Shown: positions 17,890-26,829, numbered from the stretch's first letter. The stretch: DNA of 64,000 bases from an uncultured Eubacteriales bacterium (GCA_902793325.1 CADBCY010000004.1:54402-118401); one strand, 5' to 3'. Program-made: numbers and translations. Notes: generated from the sequence alone by a model not told the origin.

Positions 17890-18870
17890 ATGGGCACGAT
17901 CGTTATATTCATCCAGAAGGCCATCGGCCAGGGCATGTGCATCCTGTTCGGCGCGGATGGCGAGATCCTCACGGAGAAATCCGGCAACCTGAACCTGGGC
18001 GTGCCCGGCATGATGTACATGGGCGGCATCGCGGGCCTGGCGGCGGCGTTCCTGTACGAGCGCGCCGTGGGGGCGCCCAGCGCCTTCGTGGGCTTCCTGC
18101 TGTCCTTCCTGGCGGCGGTGCTGGCCGGGGCGCTGGGCGGGCTGATCTACAGCGTGCTGACCACCTCCCTGCGGGCCAACCAGAACGTCTCCGGCCTGGC
18201 GCTGACCACCTTCGGCGTGGGCCTGGGCAACTTCTTCGGCGGGTCGCTGTCCAGCCTGTCCGGCGGCGTGGGCCAGATCTCCGTGGCCACCACCGCCAGC
18301 GCCTACCGCACCAAGCTCCCGCTGCTGTCGGACGTCCCGCTGCTGGGGCCCATACTGTTCAACTACGGCATCCTCACCTACTTCGCCATCGCGCTGTCCA
18401 TCGTGATGGCCTGGTACCTGAACCGGACCCGCCAGGGCCTGTGCCTGCGGGCGGTGGGCGAAAGCCCCGCCACCGCGGACGCGGCGGGCATCAACGTATC
18501 GCTGTACAAGTACCTGGCGACCTGCATCGGCGGGGCGATCGCGGGGCTGGGCGGGCTGTACTTCGTGATGGAGTACTCCGGCGGCACCTGGACCAACAAC
18601 GGCTTCGGCGACCGCGGCTGGCTGGCCATCGCGCTGGTCATCTTCGCCCGCTGGCGGCCGATGAACGCCGTGTGGGGCTCCATACTGTTCGGCGCGCTGT
18701 ACATCCTGTACCTGTACATCCCCGGCCTGGGCCGCAGCTCCCAGGAGATCTTCAAGATGCTGCCCTACATCGTCACCATCGTGGTGCTCATACTCACCTC
18801 GCTGCGCCGCAAGAAGGAGGACCAGCCGCCGGAGAGCCTGGGGCTGCACTACTTCCGCGAGGAGCGTTAG
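17890..18870 (+). CDS. nucleoside-type ABC importer permease 2
   Basis: A 326-residue membrane permease of the same family, nearest in type to YufQ; the motif LTEKSGNLNLGVPGMMYMGG is diagnostic of this subunit, and LRAVGESPATADAAGINV is the cytoplasmic loop contacting the ATPase. It starts three bases after the first permease stop and ends the three-gene importer. The expected lipoprotein receptor (BmpA) is missing from the locus. Confidence 0.88.
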   Translation: MGTIVIFIQKAIGQGMCILFGADGEILTEKSGNLNLGVPGMMYMGGIAGLAAAFLYERAVGAPSAFVGFLLSFLAAVLAGALGGLIYSVLTTSLRANQNVSGLALTTFGVGLGNFFGGSLSSLSGGVGQISVATTASAYRTKLPLLSDVPLLGPILFNYGILTYFAIALSIVMAWYLNRTRQGLCLRAVGESPATADAAGINVSLYKYLATCIGGAIAGLGGLYFVMEYSGGTWTNNGFGDRGWLAIALVIFARWRPMNAVWGSILFGALYILYLYIPGLGRSSQEIFKMLPYIVTIVVLILTSLRRKKEDQPPESLGLHYFREER

Positions 18871-18984
18871 CGCCGGGCGCTCTCCCCGTTTTCCCGACGG
18901 AGCCCAGAATATTTCTCTTTCCCCCTTCCCTTTTGTAAAGAAATGCTGTATAATGGTAACAAATCAAGCAAGGAGGATTTCACC

Positions 18985-19143
18985 ATGGCGAAATATGTTT
19001 GCGACGCTTGCGGCTGGGAGTACGACGAGGACCTGGGCAGCCCCGAGAACGGCATCGCCCCCGGCACCAAGTTTGCCGACCTGCCCGACGATTTCGAGTG
19101 TCCGCTCTGCGGCGTGGGCAAGGACATGTTCTCCGAAGCCTGA
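18985..19143 (+). CDS. rubredoxin
   Basis: A 52-residue rubredoxin. The iron-binding cysteines sit in [10 protein letters not shown] near the N-terminus and CPLCGVGKD near the C-terminus, with the usual acidic surface and [12 protein letters not shown] between them. It carries single electrons to oxygen- or peroxide-detoxifying enzymes or other acceptors. AAGGAGG precedes the ATG and TATAAT lies at 18949-18954. It is a single gene with a 147-base gap before lpdA. Confidence 0.97.
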   Translation: MAKYVCDACGWEYDEDLGSPENGIAPGTKFADLPDDFECPLCGVGKDMFSEA

Positions 19144-19290
19144 TCTCACGCTACCCGGCGAAGACGACCGACTGAAGGGGCGCAGGTTCGGCGCCCGCCC
19201 TGTGCGCGACGGCACGTCGCGCCCCGGTGGGCGGCGCATTGCGCCCCGTTGTTCTTCCCGCGCACCCCGACCAAACGAGGAGGAAATGCC

Positions 19291-20667
19291 ATGTCTTATG
19301 ACTATCAAGTCGCCGTGCTGGGCGGCGGCCCGGGCGGCTACGAGTGCGCCATCCGCTGCGCCCAGCTGGGGCTGAAAACGGCTCTGATCGAGGCCCGCGA
19401 GCTGGGCGGCACCTGCCTGAACCGCGGCTGCATCCCCACCAAGGCGCTGCTGCACGGCGCGGAGGTGTACGCCGAGGCCAAGGCCGGCAGCGCCTTCGGG
19501 CTGATCCTGGACGGCCTGACGCTGGATTATCCCAAGCTCGCCGCCTACAAGGACGAAAAAGTGAAGCGCCTGGTCAGCGGCATCGAGGCGCTGGAAAAGG
19601 CCAACGGCGTGGACGTGATCCGCGGCTTCGGCGTGCTGGCCGGCCCCCACGCCATGAACGTCGGCGAGCGCAGGATCAGCTATGACAAGCTCATCCTGGC
19701 CATGGGCAGCGCGCCCGCGCGCCCGCCGGTGCCGGGCATGGACACCGCCTACACCAGCGACGAGGTGCTCGCCACCACCATGCTGCCCAGCGGCGCCGTC
19801 ATCATCGGCGGCGGCGTGATCGGCATGGAGTTCGCCACGCTGTTCGCCTCACTGGGCAAAAAGGTGACCATCGTGGAGATGATGCCGGAGATCCTGCCCG
19901 GCTGCATCCCGGAGATCACCTCCAAGCTGAAGGCCGCGCTGAAGAAGAAGGGCGTGGAGTTCATACTGGGCGCGCGGGTCACCGAGGTGGTGAAGGGCCG
20001 CACCGTGCGCTTCGAAAAGGACGGCAAGGCCGACGAGCGCACCTCCGGCACGGTGATCGTGTGCGCCGGGCGCAGGCCCATGACCCGCGACTGCGGGTTG
20101 GAGAGCATCGGCCTCCAGACGGACCGCCGGGGCTTCATCGAGGTGGACGATCACCTGCGCACCGCGGTGGCGGACGTGTACGCCATCGGCGACATCACCG
20201 GCAAGATTCAGCTCGCCCACGTGGCCAGCGCCCAGGGCATGGTGGCCGCGGCCAACTGCGCCGGGAAGGACCAGGCCATGCGCTACGACATCGTGCCCGC
20301 CTGCCTGTACACCTCCCCCGAGGTGGCCTACGTGGGCCTGTCGGAGGAAGCGGCGAAGCAGCAGGGCTATGAAACCGTCACCGGCAGCTTCAACGTGGCC
20401 GCCAACGGCCGCAGCATGGTGATGAACGAATCGACCGGCCTGATCAAGCTGGTGGCGGACAAGGCCACCGGCCGCATCCTGGGCGGGCAGATCATGGCGC
20501 CCCGCGCCACCGACATGATCGCCGAGGTCGCCGCCGTCATGGCCCACGGGGGCACCTTCGAGAGCCTCTCCGACGTCATCCATCCCCACCCCACCGTCTC
20601 CGAAATCATCGCCGAGGCCGCGCACGACTGCGAGGGTCTGAGCGTGAACCAGATGCCGAAGAAGTAG
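19291..20667 (+). CDS. lpdA: dihydrolipoyl dehydrogenase
   Basis: A 458-residue pyridine nucleotide-disulfide oxidoreductase. FAD site GGGPGGYECAIRCAQLG at the N-terminus, redox disulfide GGTCLNRGCIPTK, NAD site VIIGGGVIGMEFATLFASLG, second FAD motif YAIGDITG, and C-terminal active-site pair in HPHPTVSE. It reoxidises dihydrolipoamide bound to E2 or GcvH proteins. No pyruvate dehydrogenase, glycine cleavage or lipoate genes are adjacent, so its partner complex is unknown. AGGAGG seven bases before the ATG. Followed by two hairpins, the second a strong terminator. Confidence 0.93.
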   Translation: MSYDYQVAVLGGGPGGYECAIRCAQLGLKTALIEARELGGTCLNRGCIPTKALLHGAEVYAEAKAGSAFGLILDGLTLDYPKLAAYKDEKVKRLVSGIEALEKANGVDVIRGFGVLAGPHAMNVGERRISYDKLILAMGSAPARPPVPGMDTAYTSDEVLATTMLPSGAVIIGGGVIGMEFATLFASLGKKVTIVEMMPEILPGCIPEITSKLKAALKKKGVEFILGARVTEVVKGRTVRFEKDGKADERTSGTVIVCAGRRPMTRDCGLESIGLQTDRRGFIEVDDHLRTAVADVYAIGDITGKIQLAHVASAQGMVAAANCAGKDQAMRYDIVPACLYTSPEVAYVGLSEEAAKQQGYETVTGSFNVAANGRSMVMNESTGLIKLVADKATGRILGGQIMAPRATDMIAEVAAVMAHGGTFESLSDVIHPHPTVSEIIAEAAHDCEGLSVNQMPKK

Positions 20668-20670
20668 AAA

Positions 20671-20713
20671 GCGGAGATTTCCTCCGCGTCAGCGGTTATC
20701 CGGAAATCTCCGC
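20671..20713 (+). repeat. perfect 12-bp inverted repeat after lpdA, overlapping repeat copy D
   Basis: GCGGAGATTTCC (20671-20682) pairs with GGAAATCTCCGC (20702-20713). The right arm and the following 25 bases (to about 20737) resemble 46451-46487 in the palindromic repeat copy B, with roughly six differences in 37 positions. Confidence 0.6.
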
Positions 20714-20736
20714 GATTGCGGCCTTGATCGACGATG

Positions 20737-20775
20737 AGCGGCTGCCGCCCGAAATTTCGGGCGGCAGCCGCTTTT
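20737..20775 (+). terminator. strong terminator of lpdA
   Basis: A perfect 18-bp palindrome (20737-20754 with 20755-20772) followed by TTT, between convergent genes. Confidence 0.9.
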
Positions 20776-20791
20776 GCGCGCCGTCGGGCGC

Positions 20792-21535
20792 TTACAGGAC
20801 CTTCCGCAGGAAGTCCTGGAGCCTTGGGTGGTTGGGGTGGTTGAAGATCTCGTCGGGGGAGCCCTGCTCCACGATGGTGCCGCCGTCCATGAAGATGACG
20901 CGGTCGCCGACCTCGCGCGCGAAGCCCATCTCGTGGGTGACCACCACCATGGTCATGCCCTGGTGGGCCAGCCGCTTCATGACCTCCAGCACCTCGCCCA
21001 CCATCTCCGGGTCGAGCGCGGAGGTGGGCTCGTCGAACAGCATCACGTCGGGGTCCATGCACAGGGCGCGCACGATGGCCACGCGCTGCTTCTGGCCGCC
21101 GGAGAGCTGGTTGGGATAGGCGCCGGCGCGGTCCGCCAGCCCCACGCGCTCGAGGAGCTCCATGGCCTGCTTCTCGGCGTCCGCCCTGCTCTTCTTGCCC
21201 AGCCGCACCGGGGCGACGGTCATGTTCTTCAGCACAGTCATGTTGGGGAACAGGTTGAAGTGCTGGAACACCATGCCCATCTTCTGGCGGTGCCGGTTGA
21301 TGTTCACCTTCGGGTCGGTGATGTCCGTGCCCTCGAAGGTGATGGTGCCGCCGGTGGGCAGCTCCAGCAGGTTCAGGCACCGCAGGAAGGTGGACTTGCC
21401 GGAGCCGGAGGGCCCGATCACCACCACGACCTCGCCCCGGCGAATCTCGGCGCTCACGCCGTTCAGGGCATTGATGGCGCCGCCGCCGAACTGCTTGGAC
21501 AGGTTGTCCACGCGAATGAGCACATCAGTGGTCAC
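20792..21535 (-). CDS. polar amino acid ABC importer ATP-binding protein
   Basis: A 247-residue GlnQ/HisP-type ATPase: Walker [11 protein letters not shown]-loop [12 protein letters not shown], signature [11 protein letters not shown], Walker [14 protein letters not shown] and switch VVTHEMGFA. It energises uptake of a polar amino acid through the permease encoded just upstream (11-base overlap) and the binding protein at 22348. The whole unit reads binding protein, permease, ATPase on the minus strand. Confidence 0.92.
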   Translation of the reverse strand: MTTDVLIRVDNLSKQFGGGAINALNGVSAEIRRGEVVVVIGPSGSGKSTFLRCLNLLELPTGGTITFEGTDITDPKVNINRHRQKMGMVFQHFNLFPNMTVLKNMTVAPVRLGKKSRADAEKQAMELLERVGLADRAGAYPNQLSGGQKQRVAIVRALCMDPDVMLFDEPTSALDPEMVGEVLEVMKRLAHQGMTMVVVTHEMGFAREVGDRVIFMDGGTIVEQGSPDEIFNHPNHPRLQDFLRKVL

Positions 21536-22253
21536 TGCTCCTCAGCCTCCTTTCCACCTTGCCGACCACCCAGGTCATGAACATGACCAGCGCCAGATAG
21601 ATCAGCGCCACGGCGATCAGCGGCATGAAGGGCGAATAGGTGCGCCCGCGGATGGTGTCGCCCGCCTTGGTCAGGTCCATGACGGCCACGTAGCCCGCCA
21701 CGCTCGTCTCCTTGAGCAACGCGATGAACTCGTTCATCAGCGCGGGCAGCACGTTCTTGGCCACCTGGGGCAGCACCACGTACCACATGGTCTGCAGGTA
21801 GTTGAAGCCCAGGCTGCGCCCGGCCTCGAACTGGCCGTTGTCGATGGACATGATGCCGCCGCGGATGATCTCCGCCACGTAGGCCGCGGAGTTCAGGCCG
21901 AAGGCCAGCCCCGCCACCATCAGCATGTTGCGCGCGGAGGCGAAGATGACGAAGGCGAAGATCATCAGCTGCACCACGACGGGCGTGCCGCGCAGCACGG
22001 TCAGGTAGACCTTGCACGCGCCGTTGACGAAGCCGAGAATCCTGCGGCCCACGCTGGGGCGTGCGTTGTCGACGGTCTTGTCGTAGGTGGAGCGCACCGC
22101 GGCGATGATCATGCCCAGGACCAGGCCGATGGCCAGCGCCATCAGCGTGATCAGTAGCGTGTTGCCCAGGCCGGTCACCAGGAATTTCCAGCGGCTGCCC
22201 TGGATGAAGTTCAGGTCGAACTCCCCTTTGATGTTGTCAAGCCATGCCTGCAA
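21525..22253 (-). CDS. polar amino acid ABC importer permease
   Basis: A 242-residue HisM/GlnP-type permease. The motif [22 protein letters not shown] is the EAA loop that docks the ATPase, and [15 protein letters not shown] is the conserved early loop of this family. About five membrane segments. It probably functions as a homodimer because only one permease gene is present. Confidence 0.92.
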   Translation of the reverse strand: MQAWLDNIKGEFDLNFIQGSRWKFLVTGLGNTLLITLMALAIGLVLGMIIAAVRSTYDKTVDNARPSVGRRILGFVNGACKVYLTVLRGTPVVVQLMIFAFVIFASARNMLMVAGLAFGLNSAAYVAEIIRGGIMSIDNGQFEAGRSLGFNYLQTMWYVVLPQVAKNVLPALMNEFIALLKETSVAGYVAVMDLTKAGDTIRGRTYSPFMPLIAVALIYLALVMFMTWVVGKVERRLRSSDH

Positions 22254-22294
22254 GTCGTTTCACCTCGTTGAGTGTTCTGTGGGCGATATACGCA

Positions 22295-22325
22295 GACAGG
22301 GGGAGCACAGGCGGCTCCCCTTGTC
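22295..22325 (-). other. intercistronic hairpin between binding-protein and permease genes
   Basis: Twelve-bp stem (22295-22306 with 22314-22325, one wobble) without a T tract; likely to stabilise the binding-protein message or reduce read-through. Confidence 0.55.
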
Positions 22326-22347
22326 GGTATGGGCTTCGGTGCTTCGC

Positions 22348-23106
22348 TTATTCGGCGGGAATGTACTTCTCGACGATGGCCTGCAGGGTACCGTCGGCCA
22401 TCAGCTCGCCCAGCGCGGCGTTGAACTGTTCGAACACGGGGGAATCCTTGGGGAACGCCATGGCGTAGTCCTCCACGGTGTAGGCGGTGTCCAGCAGCCT
22501 CAGGCCCTCGTTCTTGGCCACAAACGCCTTGGCGGGCTCGTTGTCGATGACCACGCAGTCCACCTGGCCGGCGGTCAGCGCCAGCACGGCGTCGGCGCCG
22601 TTCTTGAAGCGCTTCACCTCGGCGGTGCCGGCGGCTTCGAAGTCGTCGGAGATGTAGATGTCGCCGGTGGTGGATTCCTGCACGCCGATGTTCATGTGGC
22701 CGCCCTTGGCCTCCAGCAGCGCGTTGATGTCCGCGGCCTCGACGTCGGCGGGCACGATGACCGCCTGGATGCCGGTGGCGTAGGTATCGGTGAACTGCAC
22801 GCTCTGCTTGCGCTCCTCGGTCACGGTCATGCCCGCGGCGGAGAAGTCGTACTTGCCGGCCACCAGAGCGGGGATGATGGAGCCGAAGTCGATGTCCACG
22901 ACCTCCAGATCGTAACCGATCTTGTCGCAGATGGCCTTGGCGATCTCGATGTCGATGCCGGTGGGCTCGCCGGTCTCGTCGTCGTAGAACTCATAGGGCG
23001 GGAAGTTGACGTTGGTGGCCAGGGTGAGCTTGCCGCTTTCGGCGAGGGCGGAAATGCCGGCCAGCACGAACAGCATGGCCAGAACCAGTGCGATTGCTTT
23101 CTTCAT
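22348..23106 (-). CDS. polar amino acid ABC importer binding protein
   Basis: A 252-residue SBP_bac_3 protein: signal peptide MKKAIALVLAMLFVLAGISALA, then the family opening LTLATNVNFPPYEFYDDETGEPTG (a GIDIEIA motif follows) and the C-terminal AALGELMADGTLQAIVEKY. There is no lipobox cysteine at the signal cleavage site, which is unusual for a monoderm, where such receptors are normally lipoproteins. GGAGG lies 8 bases before the ATG; the promoter is at 23155-23183 and the leader holds a GGCGGA-GCGA-TCCGCC hairpin. First gene of the importer operon. Confidence 0.92.
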   Translation of the reverse strand: MKKAIALVLAMLFVLAGISALAESGKLTLATNVNFPPYEFYDDETGEPTGIDIEIAKAICDKIGYDLEVVDIDFGSIIPALVAGKYDFSAAGMTVTEERKQSVQFTDTYATGIQAVIVPADVEAADINALLEAKGGHMNIGVQESTTGDIYISDDFEAAGTAEVKRFKNGADAVLALTAGQVDCVVIDNEPAKAFVAKNEGLRLLDTAYTVEDYAMAFPKDSPVFEQFNAALGELMADGTLQAIVEKYIPAE

Positions 23107-23154
23107 GATGTATGCCTCCATTGTGCGGCGGATCGCTCCGCCTGAATTGCTGTG

Positions 23155-23183
23155 ATTATACATCCATATGCGGGAAAAGGCAA
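23155..23183 (-). promoter_or_regulatory. sigma-A promoter for the amino acid importer operon
   Basis: Minus strand TTGCCT, 17-base spacer, TATAAT, 48 bases before the ATG. Confidence 0.85.
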
Positions 23184-23238
23184 TAGATATTCATAATTCT
23201 TAACGCAATATGCACACGATCTGTATATTTATGCTTCC

Positions 23239-24210
23239 CTACTCCCGCGTTTCCTCTTCCCTGGCCGGGGTTTCCTTCCTGCGGTAGAGCTTGCGGTTCA
23301 AAGACCAGATGCGCTCGGTAAAGCCGCCGGGCTGGGCGTTTTGCAGCTCGCGGTACATCTCGAACATGCGGGCGTCCAGCAGATCCAGCACGTGCAGCAC
23401 CTCCGCCTCGGGGAACATGGGCGGCTTGGGGCTGCCGTACTCCGGCAGGTCGTGGTGGGAGAGCACCATGTGCTCCAGCATCATCAGCAGCTCCGAACGC
23501 ACCTTCAGCTCCCGGCCCACGCGGTTCAGCTCCGCCACGCCCTGCACCAGGTGGCCGATGAGCATGCCCTCGGCGGTGTAGTCCGTCACCATGCCGATCT
23601 CGTCGGCGTCCATCTCGGTGGTCTTGCACAGGTCGTGCAGGATCACGCCCGCGGCCAGCAGGTCGGCGTCCAGCATGGGGTACACCTGGCAGATGGCCGC
23701 CGCCGCCCGCAGCATGGTGCTGGTGTGGTGCAGCAGGCCCGACCGCTCGGCGTGGTGCAGCTTGGACGCCGCGGGGTAGTAGCTCAGCTTGTCGCCGCAG
23801 TCGTCCAGCCGCCGCAGCACCAGCGCCTTGAGCTGGCGGTCCTGGAAGGCGTCCACGCGGTTGAGGATCTCGTCCAGCATGTCCCCCGCGGGCTCGGGCG
23901 CGCAGGGGGTGAGCGCGGTCATGTCGTAGTCGTCCGCCTCGGTGGCGGGGCGCATCTTGTCCACGCGGAACTGCGGCCGGCCGTTGTACTCCTGCATCAT
24001 GCCCCGCACGCGGATCACCTGCGCGGGCAGCGGCGGCGCGGTGAGGCCGTCCCACATCTTGGCGTTGACTTCGCCGCTGATGTCGCAGAGCGTCATGTCC
24101 AGGTACTTGCTGCCGTTGGAGCTGGTGCGCTGGATCGCCGAACGCACCAGCAGGAAGCCGTCCAGCATCTGCCCCTTGATCATCGTGCCGAGCTGAGGCT
24201 GTTGTTTCAT
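23239..24210 (-). CDS. yhaM: YhaM-type 3'-5' exoribonuclease (OB fold plus HD domain)
   Basis: A 323-residue protein of YhaM size and architecture: an N-terminal OB-fold (FLLVRSAIQRTSSNGSKYLD; FRVDKMRP) and a C-terminal HD domain with metal ligands in LLHHTSTM, ILHDLCKTTE, GHLV and LSHHD. In Bacillus and staphylococci YhaM trims RNA 3' ends with Mn2+. AAAGGAG lies seven bases before the ATG. Last gene of an apparent minus-strand group with the ACT protein and the metallo-beta-lactamase protein. Confidence 0.85.
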   Translation of the reverse strand: MKQQPQLGTMIKGQMLDGFLLVRSAIQRTSSNGSKYLDMTLCDISGEVNAKMWDGLTAPPLPAQVIRVRGMMQEYNGRPQFRVDKMRPATEADDYDMTALTPCAPEPAGDMLDEILNRVDAFQDRQLKALVLRRLDDCGDKLSYYPAASKLHHAERSGLLHHTSTMLRAAAAICQVYPMLDADLLAAGVILHDLCKTTEMDADEIGMVTDYTAEGMLIGHLVQGVAELNRVGRELKVRSELLMMLEHMVLSHHDLPEYGSPKPPMFPEAEVLHVLDLLDARMFEMYRELQNAQPGGFTERIWSLNRKLYRRKETPAREEETRE

Positions 24211-24265
24211 GGTAAGCGCTCCTTTGGAATCGGGAAAGATGGAGAGGGAAACGGGCCGCCCGGGC

Positions 24266-24703
24266 CTATTCGAGGCCCAGCAGGCGCACGTGCTCCACGC
24301 CCTCGATGGCGTTGAGCTCGTCGATCATCTGGTCCACGCCGCGGTTCAGCTGGCCCAGGTCGATGGACAGCATCAGGCTGGCCTTGCCGTGGATGGGCAG
24401 GCTCTGGGTGATGGTGAGCACGTTGGCGTTGCACGCCGACACCGCGCTGAGCACCCGCGACAGCATGCCCGCCTCGTGGCTCAGCTGCAACATCAGCGAG
24501 GCCTTGCGCCCCACGGTGAGCTGGCTGGGCTCGAGCACCTTGTCCTTGTACTTATAATAAGTACTGCGGGAGATGCCCACCGCCTGCACGGCGTCGATCA
24601 CCTGCGTGTACGCGCCGGACTCCAGCAGCCGCCGGGCCTCCACCACCTTGATGAAGTACTCCGGCAGCGCGGACTTTTCCACAATCAGATATTCGTTCAG
24701 CAT
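24266..24703 (-). CDS. ACT domain protein, PheB/UPF0735 family
   Basis: A 145-residue protein with an N-terminal helical, HTH-like part (AVQAVGISRSTYYKYKDKV) and a C-terminal ACT domain (LMLQLSHEAGMLSRVLSAVS; LMLSIDLGQLNRGVDQMI). This is the PheB/UPF0735 type, often found near homoserine dehydrogenase or aromatic amino acid genes; ligand unknown, probably an amino acid. It starts 21 bases after the metallo-beta-lactamase gene and precedes yhaM by 55 bases. Confidence 0.85.
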   Translation of the reverse strand: MLNEYLIVEKSALPEYFIKVVEARRLLESGAYTQVIDAVQAVGISRSTYYKYKDKVLEPSQLTVGRKASLMLQLSHEAGMLSRVLSAVSACNANVLTITQSLPIHGKASLMLSIDLGQLNRGVDQMIDELNAIEGVEHVRLLGLE

Positions 24704-24724
24704 GGCTTTCTTCCCGCGGGCCGG

Positions 24725-26368
24725 TCACTTCACCCGGACCTCGCACGTGTCGTACTTGCCGCTGGCGGCCTTCGCGCCGATGGTACACTTGCCCTTGCCC
24801 ACGGCGGTGACGGTGCCGAAGGCGTCCACGGTGGCCACGGATTCGTCGCTGCTGGCCCACTGTACGTTCTTGTTGGTGGCGTCGGAGGGATGCAGCCGCG
24901 CCTTCAGCGTCGCCGTGTCGCCCACGCTCAGCTTCAGCCGGTGGTTGTTCAGGCTGATCCGCTCCACCTCTGTCTCGGTGACGGTCACGCTGCACGCGGC
25001 CGACGCGCCGTTCGAGAGCTGCACGCCCACCTTGACCTTGCCGCTGCGCACGGCGATGACCTCGCCCTCGTCGGTGACGAAGGCCACGGACTCGTCGCTG
25101 GACACCCACTGGGCGGTGACGCCCTCGGGGTGCGTGGGGCCGATTTTGTACTTCAGCATGGCGTTGTCGCCCACGGCCATCTTCATCGAGGACTTGTTCA
25201 GGATCACGCCGCAGGAGTACACCTCCACCTCCGTGGTGGCCCGCAGGCCGTTCACGGAGGACACGGTGATGGTGGCGGTTCCCTCCCCCACGGCCTCCAC
25301 GACGCCGTTCGACACCTTCGCCACGCTCTTGTCGGAGCTGGTCCAGCACAGCCAGTCGATGTCGTCGGCGTACTTCGCGGGCTTGATGGTGCCCGACAGG
25401 TTCGCCTTCTGCGTGGGATAGAGCTTCTTGATCGGGTTCAGCGTCAGCTCCGTCAGCGGGTAGCCGCGGGTGACCAGCAGGCTGTGGCCGTCCGAGGACA
25501 GCTTGATGTTGCCGTCGTGCTTGCTGCCGGTGATGTAGACCCTGCTGCCCAGCTTGCGCAGGAAGGACACGTATTCCCGCTCAGGCGGGTTCTCGTCGGC
25601 GGTGCAGAAGACGGTGATCTTCGGGTCGATCTTACGCACCACGTTCTCGTCCTGCGTGCCGTTGTGGTGGGGGTTCTTGAACACGTCCGACTTCAGCTTG
25701 CCGGGGAACTTCCGCATGGCCTTCTCCAACTGGCCGGAGTAGGTATCGCCGGTGAGCAGTATGCTGCGCTCGCCGTACACCAGCTTGAGGATGAGGGAGT
25801 TGTCGTTCTCCGTCTGCGCGCCGGGGGCGCACTTGCGCACCGACACCGGGCCGTAGCAGTACACCGTGGCCCCGCCGATCTGGAAGCTGTCCCCCGCGCG
25901 CACGATGACGTGCTCCGCATTCTCGATGGCGGCCTTCTGGCTCTCGCTGGCGAACTCGAGCAACTGGGTATAGCACCGGGCGTGAGGCATGTAGATCCTG
26001 TCCGCGCCGTACTTCTTGATGATGGGCGGGCCGCCCTCGATGTGGTCGGCGTGGGCGTGGGAGCAGATATAGCTGTCCAGGTGGTCGACGCCCAGGCCGT
26101 CCATGTACTCGATGGCGGGCGCGGCGTTCTTGTGGAAGCCCACGTCGATGAAGCTGTCCACGCCCTCGCACCGGATCAGGATGCCGTCCACGCGCCCCAG
26201 GTCGAAGAAAAAGACCTCCAACCCTTCGCCCGCGGGCAGGGCGTTCGAGTCCTCCTCCGCGAACAGCGCCGTTTCATCGTAGCCGGTGATCGCTTCCTCG
26301 CCCCGGGCCGCGAACACGCCCGACGTCAGCAGCGCCGCCAACAGCAGCCAGATCATTCCCTTGCGCAC
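24725..26368 (-). CDS. secreted ComEC-like metallo-beta-lactamase fold hydrolase with three Ig-like (Big_2) domains
   Basis: A 547-residue exported protein. The GTG at 26368 is chosen because GGAGG is seven bases upstream and MRKGMIWLLLAALLTSGVFA then forms a signal peptide. Next is a beta-lactamase-fold domain like the ComEC/Rec2 C-terminal hydrolase: FFFDLGRVDGILIR, ICSHAHADHIEGG, LLTGDTYSGQLE and PHHNGTQD supply the metal ligands. The C-terminal 230 residues form three Big_2 repeats (WTSSDKSVAKVSNG; WVSSDESVAFVTDEG; WASSDESVATVDAFG). Probably an extracellular nuclease or phosphodiesterase anchored by Ig modules; activity is inference. Confidence 0.82.
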   Translation of the reverse strand: MRKGMIWLLLAALLTSGVFAARGEEAITGYDETALFAEEDSNALPAGEGLEVFFFDLGRVDGILIRCEGVDSFIDVGFHKNAAPAIEYMDGLGVDHLDSYICSHAHADHIEGGPPIIKKYGADRIYMPHARCYTQLLEFASESQKAAIENAEHVIVRAGDSFQIGGATVYCYGPVSVRKCAPGAQTENDNSLILKLVYGERSILLTGDTYSGQLEKAMRKFPGKLKSDVFKNPHHNGTQDENVVRKIDPKITVFCTADENPPEREYVSFLRKLGSRVYITGSKHDGNIKLSSDGHSLLVTRGYPLTELTLNPIKKLYPTQKANLSGTIKPAKYADDIDWLCWTSSDKSVAKVSNGVVEAVGEGTATITVSSVNGLRATTEVEVYSCGVILNKSSMKMAVGDNAMLKYKIGPTHPEGVTAQWVSSDESVAFVTDEGEVIAVRSGKVKVGVQLSNGASAACSVTVTETEVERISLNNHRLKLSVGDTATLKARLHPSDATNKNVQWASSDESVATVDAFGTVTAVGKGKCTIGAKAASGKYDTCEVRVK

Positions 26369-26437
26369 GGACAAACCTCCAGCAGTACCTTCCGGCACGA
26401 CTTCGTTCCGCCGCGCCCCGTCGGCGCGACCGTACCT

Positions 26438-26466
26438 ATTTTAACATACACGCCGCGCCTTTTCAA
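26438..26466 (-). promoter_or_regulatory. sigma-A promoter for the metallo-beta-lactamase/ACT/yhaM group
   Basis: Minus strand TTGAAA, 17-base spacer, TAAAAT, 70 bases before the GTG start. Confidence 0.75.
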
Positions 26467-26521
26467 GCGCGCCCGCCAACTTAACGCGCGGCCTTCCGCC
26501 CCGGCTGCGGAGCCCGGACGG

Positions 26522-26554
26522 CAAAAAGAACCCGTCGACGCGCTCGCCGACGGG
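26522..26554 (-). terminator. terminator of the structured RNA
   Basis: Minus strand CCCGTCG/CGACGGG stem (26548-26554 with 26531-26537), then TTCTTTTT. Confidence 0.8.
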
Positions 26555-26823
26555 ATTTTGTCTGTCATCCTCTATTCAGTTGTTGCCGTTCCCCTTGGGG
26601 AGACCAGCATTTCCCGTTACAATCCAGCTTTGAGAGACCTGTTGAACCGTTTGCCTGATTGTCACCTGACGTTGCAATTGGGTTCCTTTTCAGATTGATT
26701 CCCTATGAAATCGGGAAATGCTGGCCATCATCTGTGTTTCGCTATAGTACAATGGCAACACCTCCCTTTCTGTCTCAAATTGAAGGACCGGTGTCCTTCC
26801 CGGGTTTTTTTCTCCCTCTCTCT
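26522..26823 (-). ncRNA. structured non-coding RNA of unassigned family (6S-like rod shape)
   Basis: This part of the 659-base gap 26369-27027 has no convincing gene on either strand but forms one long rod. GTTGCC (26582-26587) pairs with GGCAAC (26754-26759); inside that a perfect 13-bp helix joins 26604-26616 to 26712-26724; further in, CAATC/GATTG, GAACC/GGTTC and an apical GTCAGGTGAC hairpin are nested. A promoter (TTGACA-17-TATTCT) precedes it and a terminator with TTCTTTTT ends it, both on the minus strand. A large asymmetric bubble with a CCCCAAGGGG hairpin on the 3' side recalls 6S RNA, but I cannot assign a family. A short frame starting TTG at about 26757 (22 codons) could be a leader peptide. 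Confidence 0.55.
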
Positions 26824-26829
26824 GGCATT

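Noticed and set aside
26785-26812. Plus-strand terminator GAAGGAC-CGGT-GTCCTTC followed by T7, implying a plus-strand RNA in 26.5-26.8 kb
   Set aside because: Six bases separate the stem from the T run and no plus-strand promoter lies upstream, whereas the minus strand has both a canonical promoter and a terminator. The plus orientation is not fully excluded.
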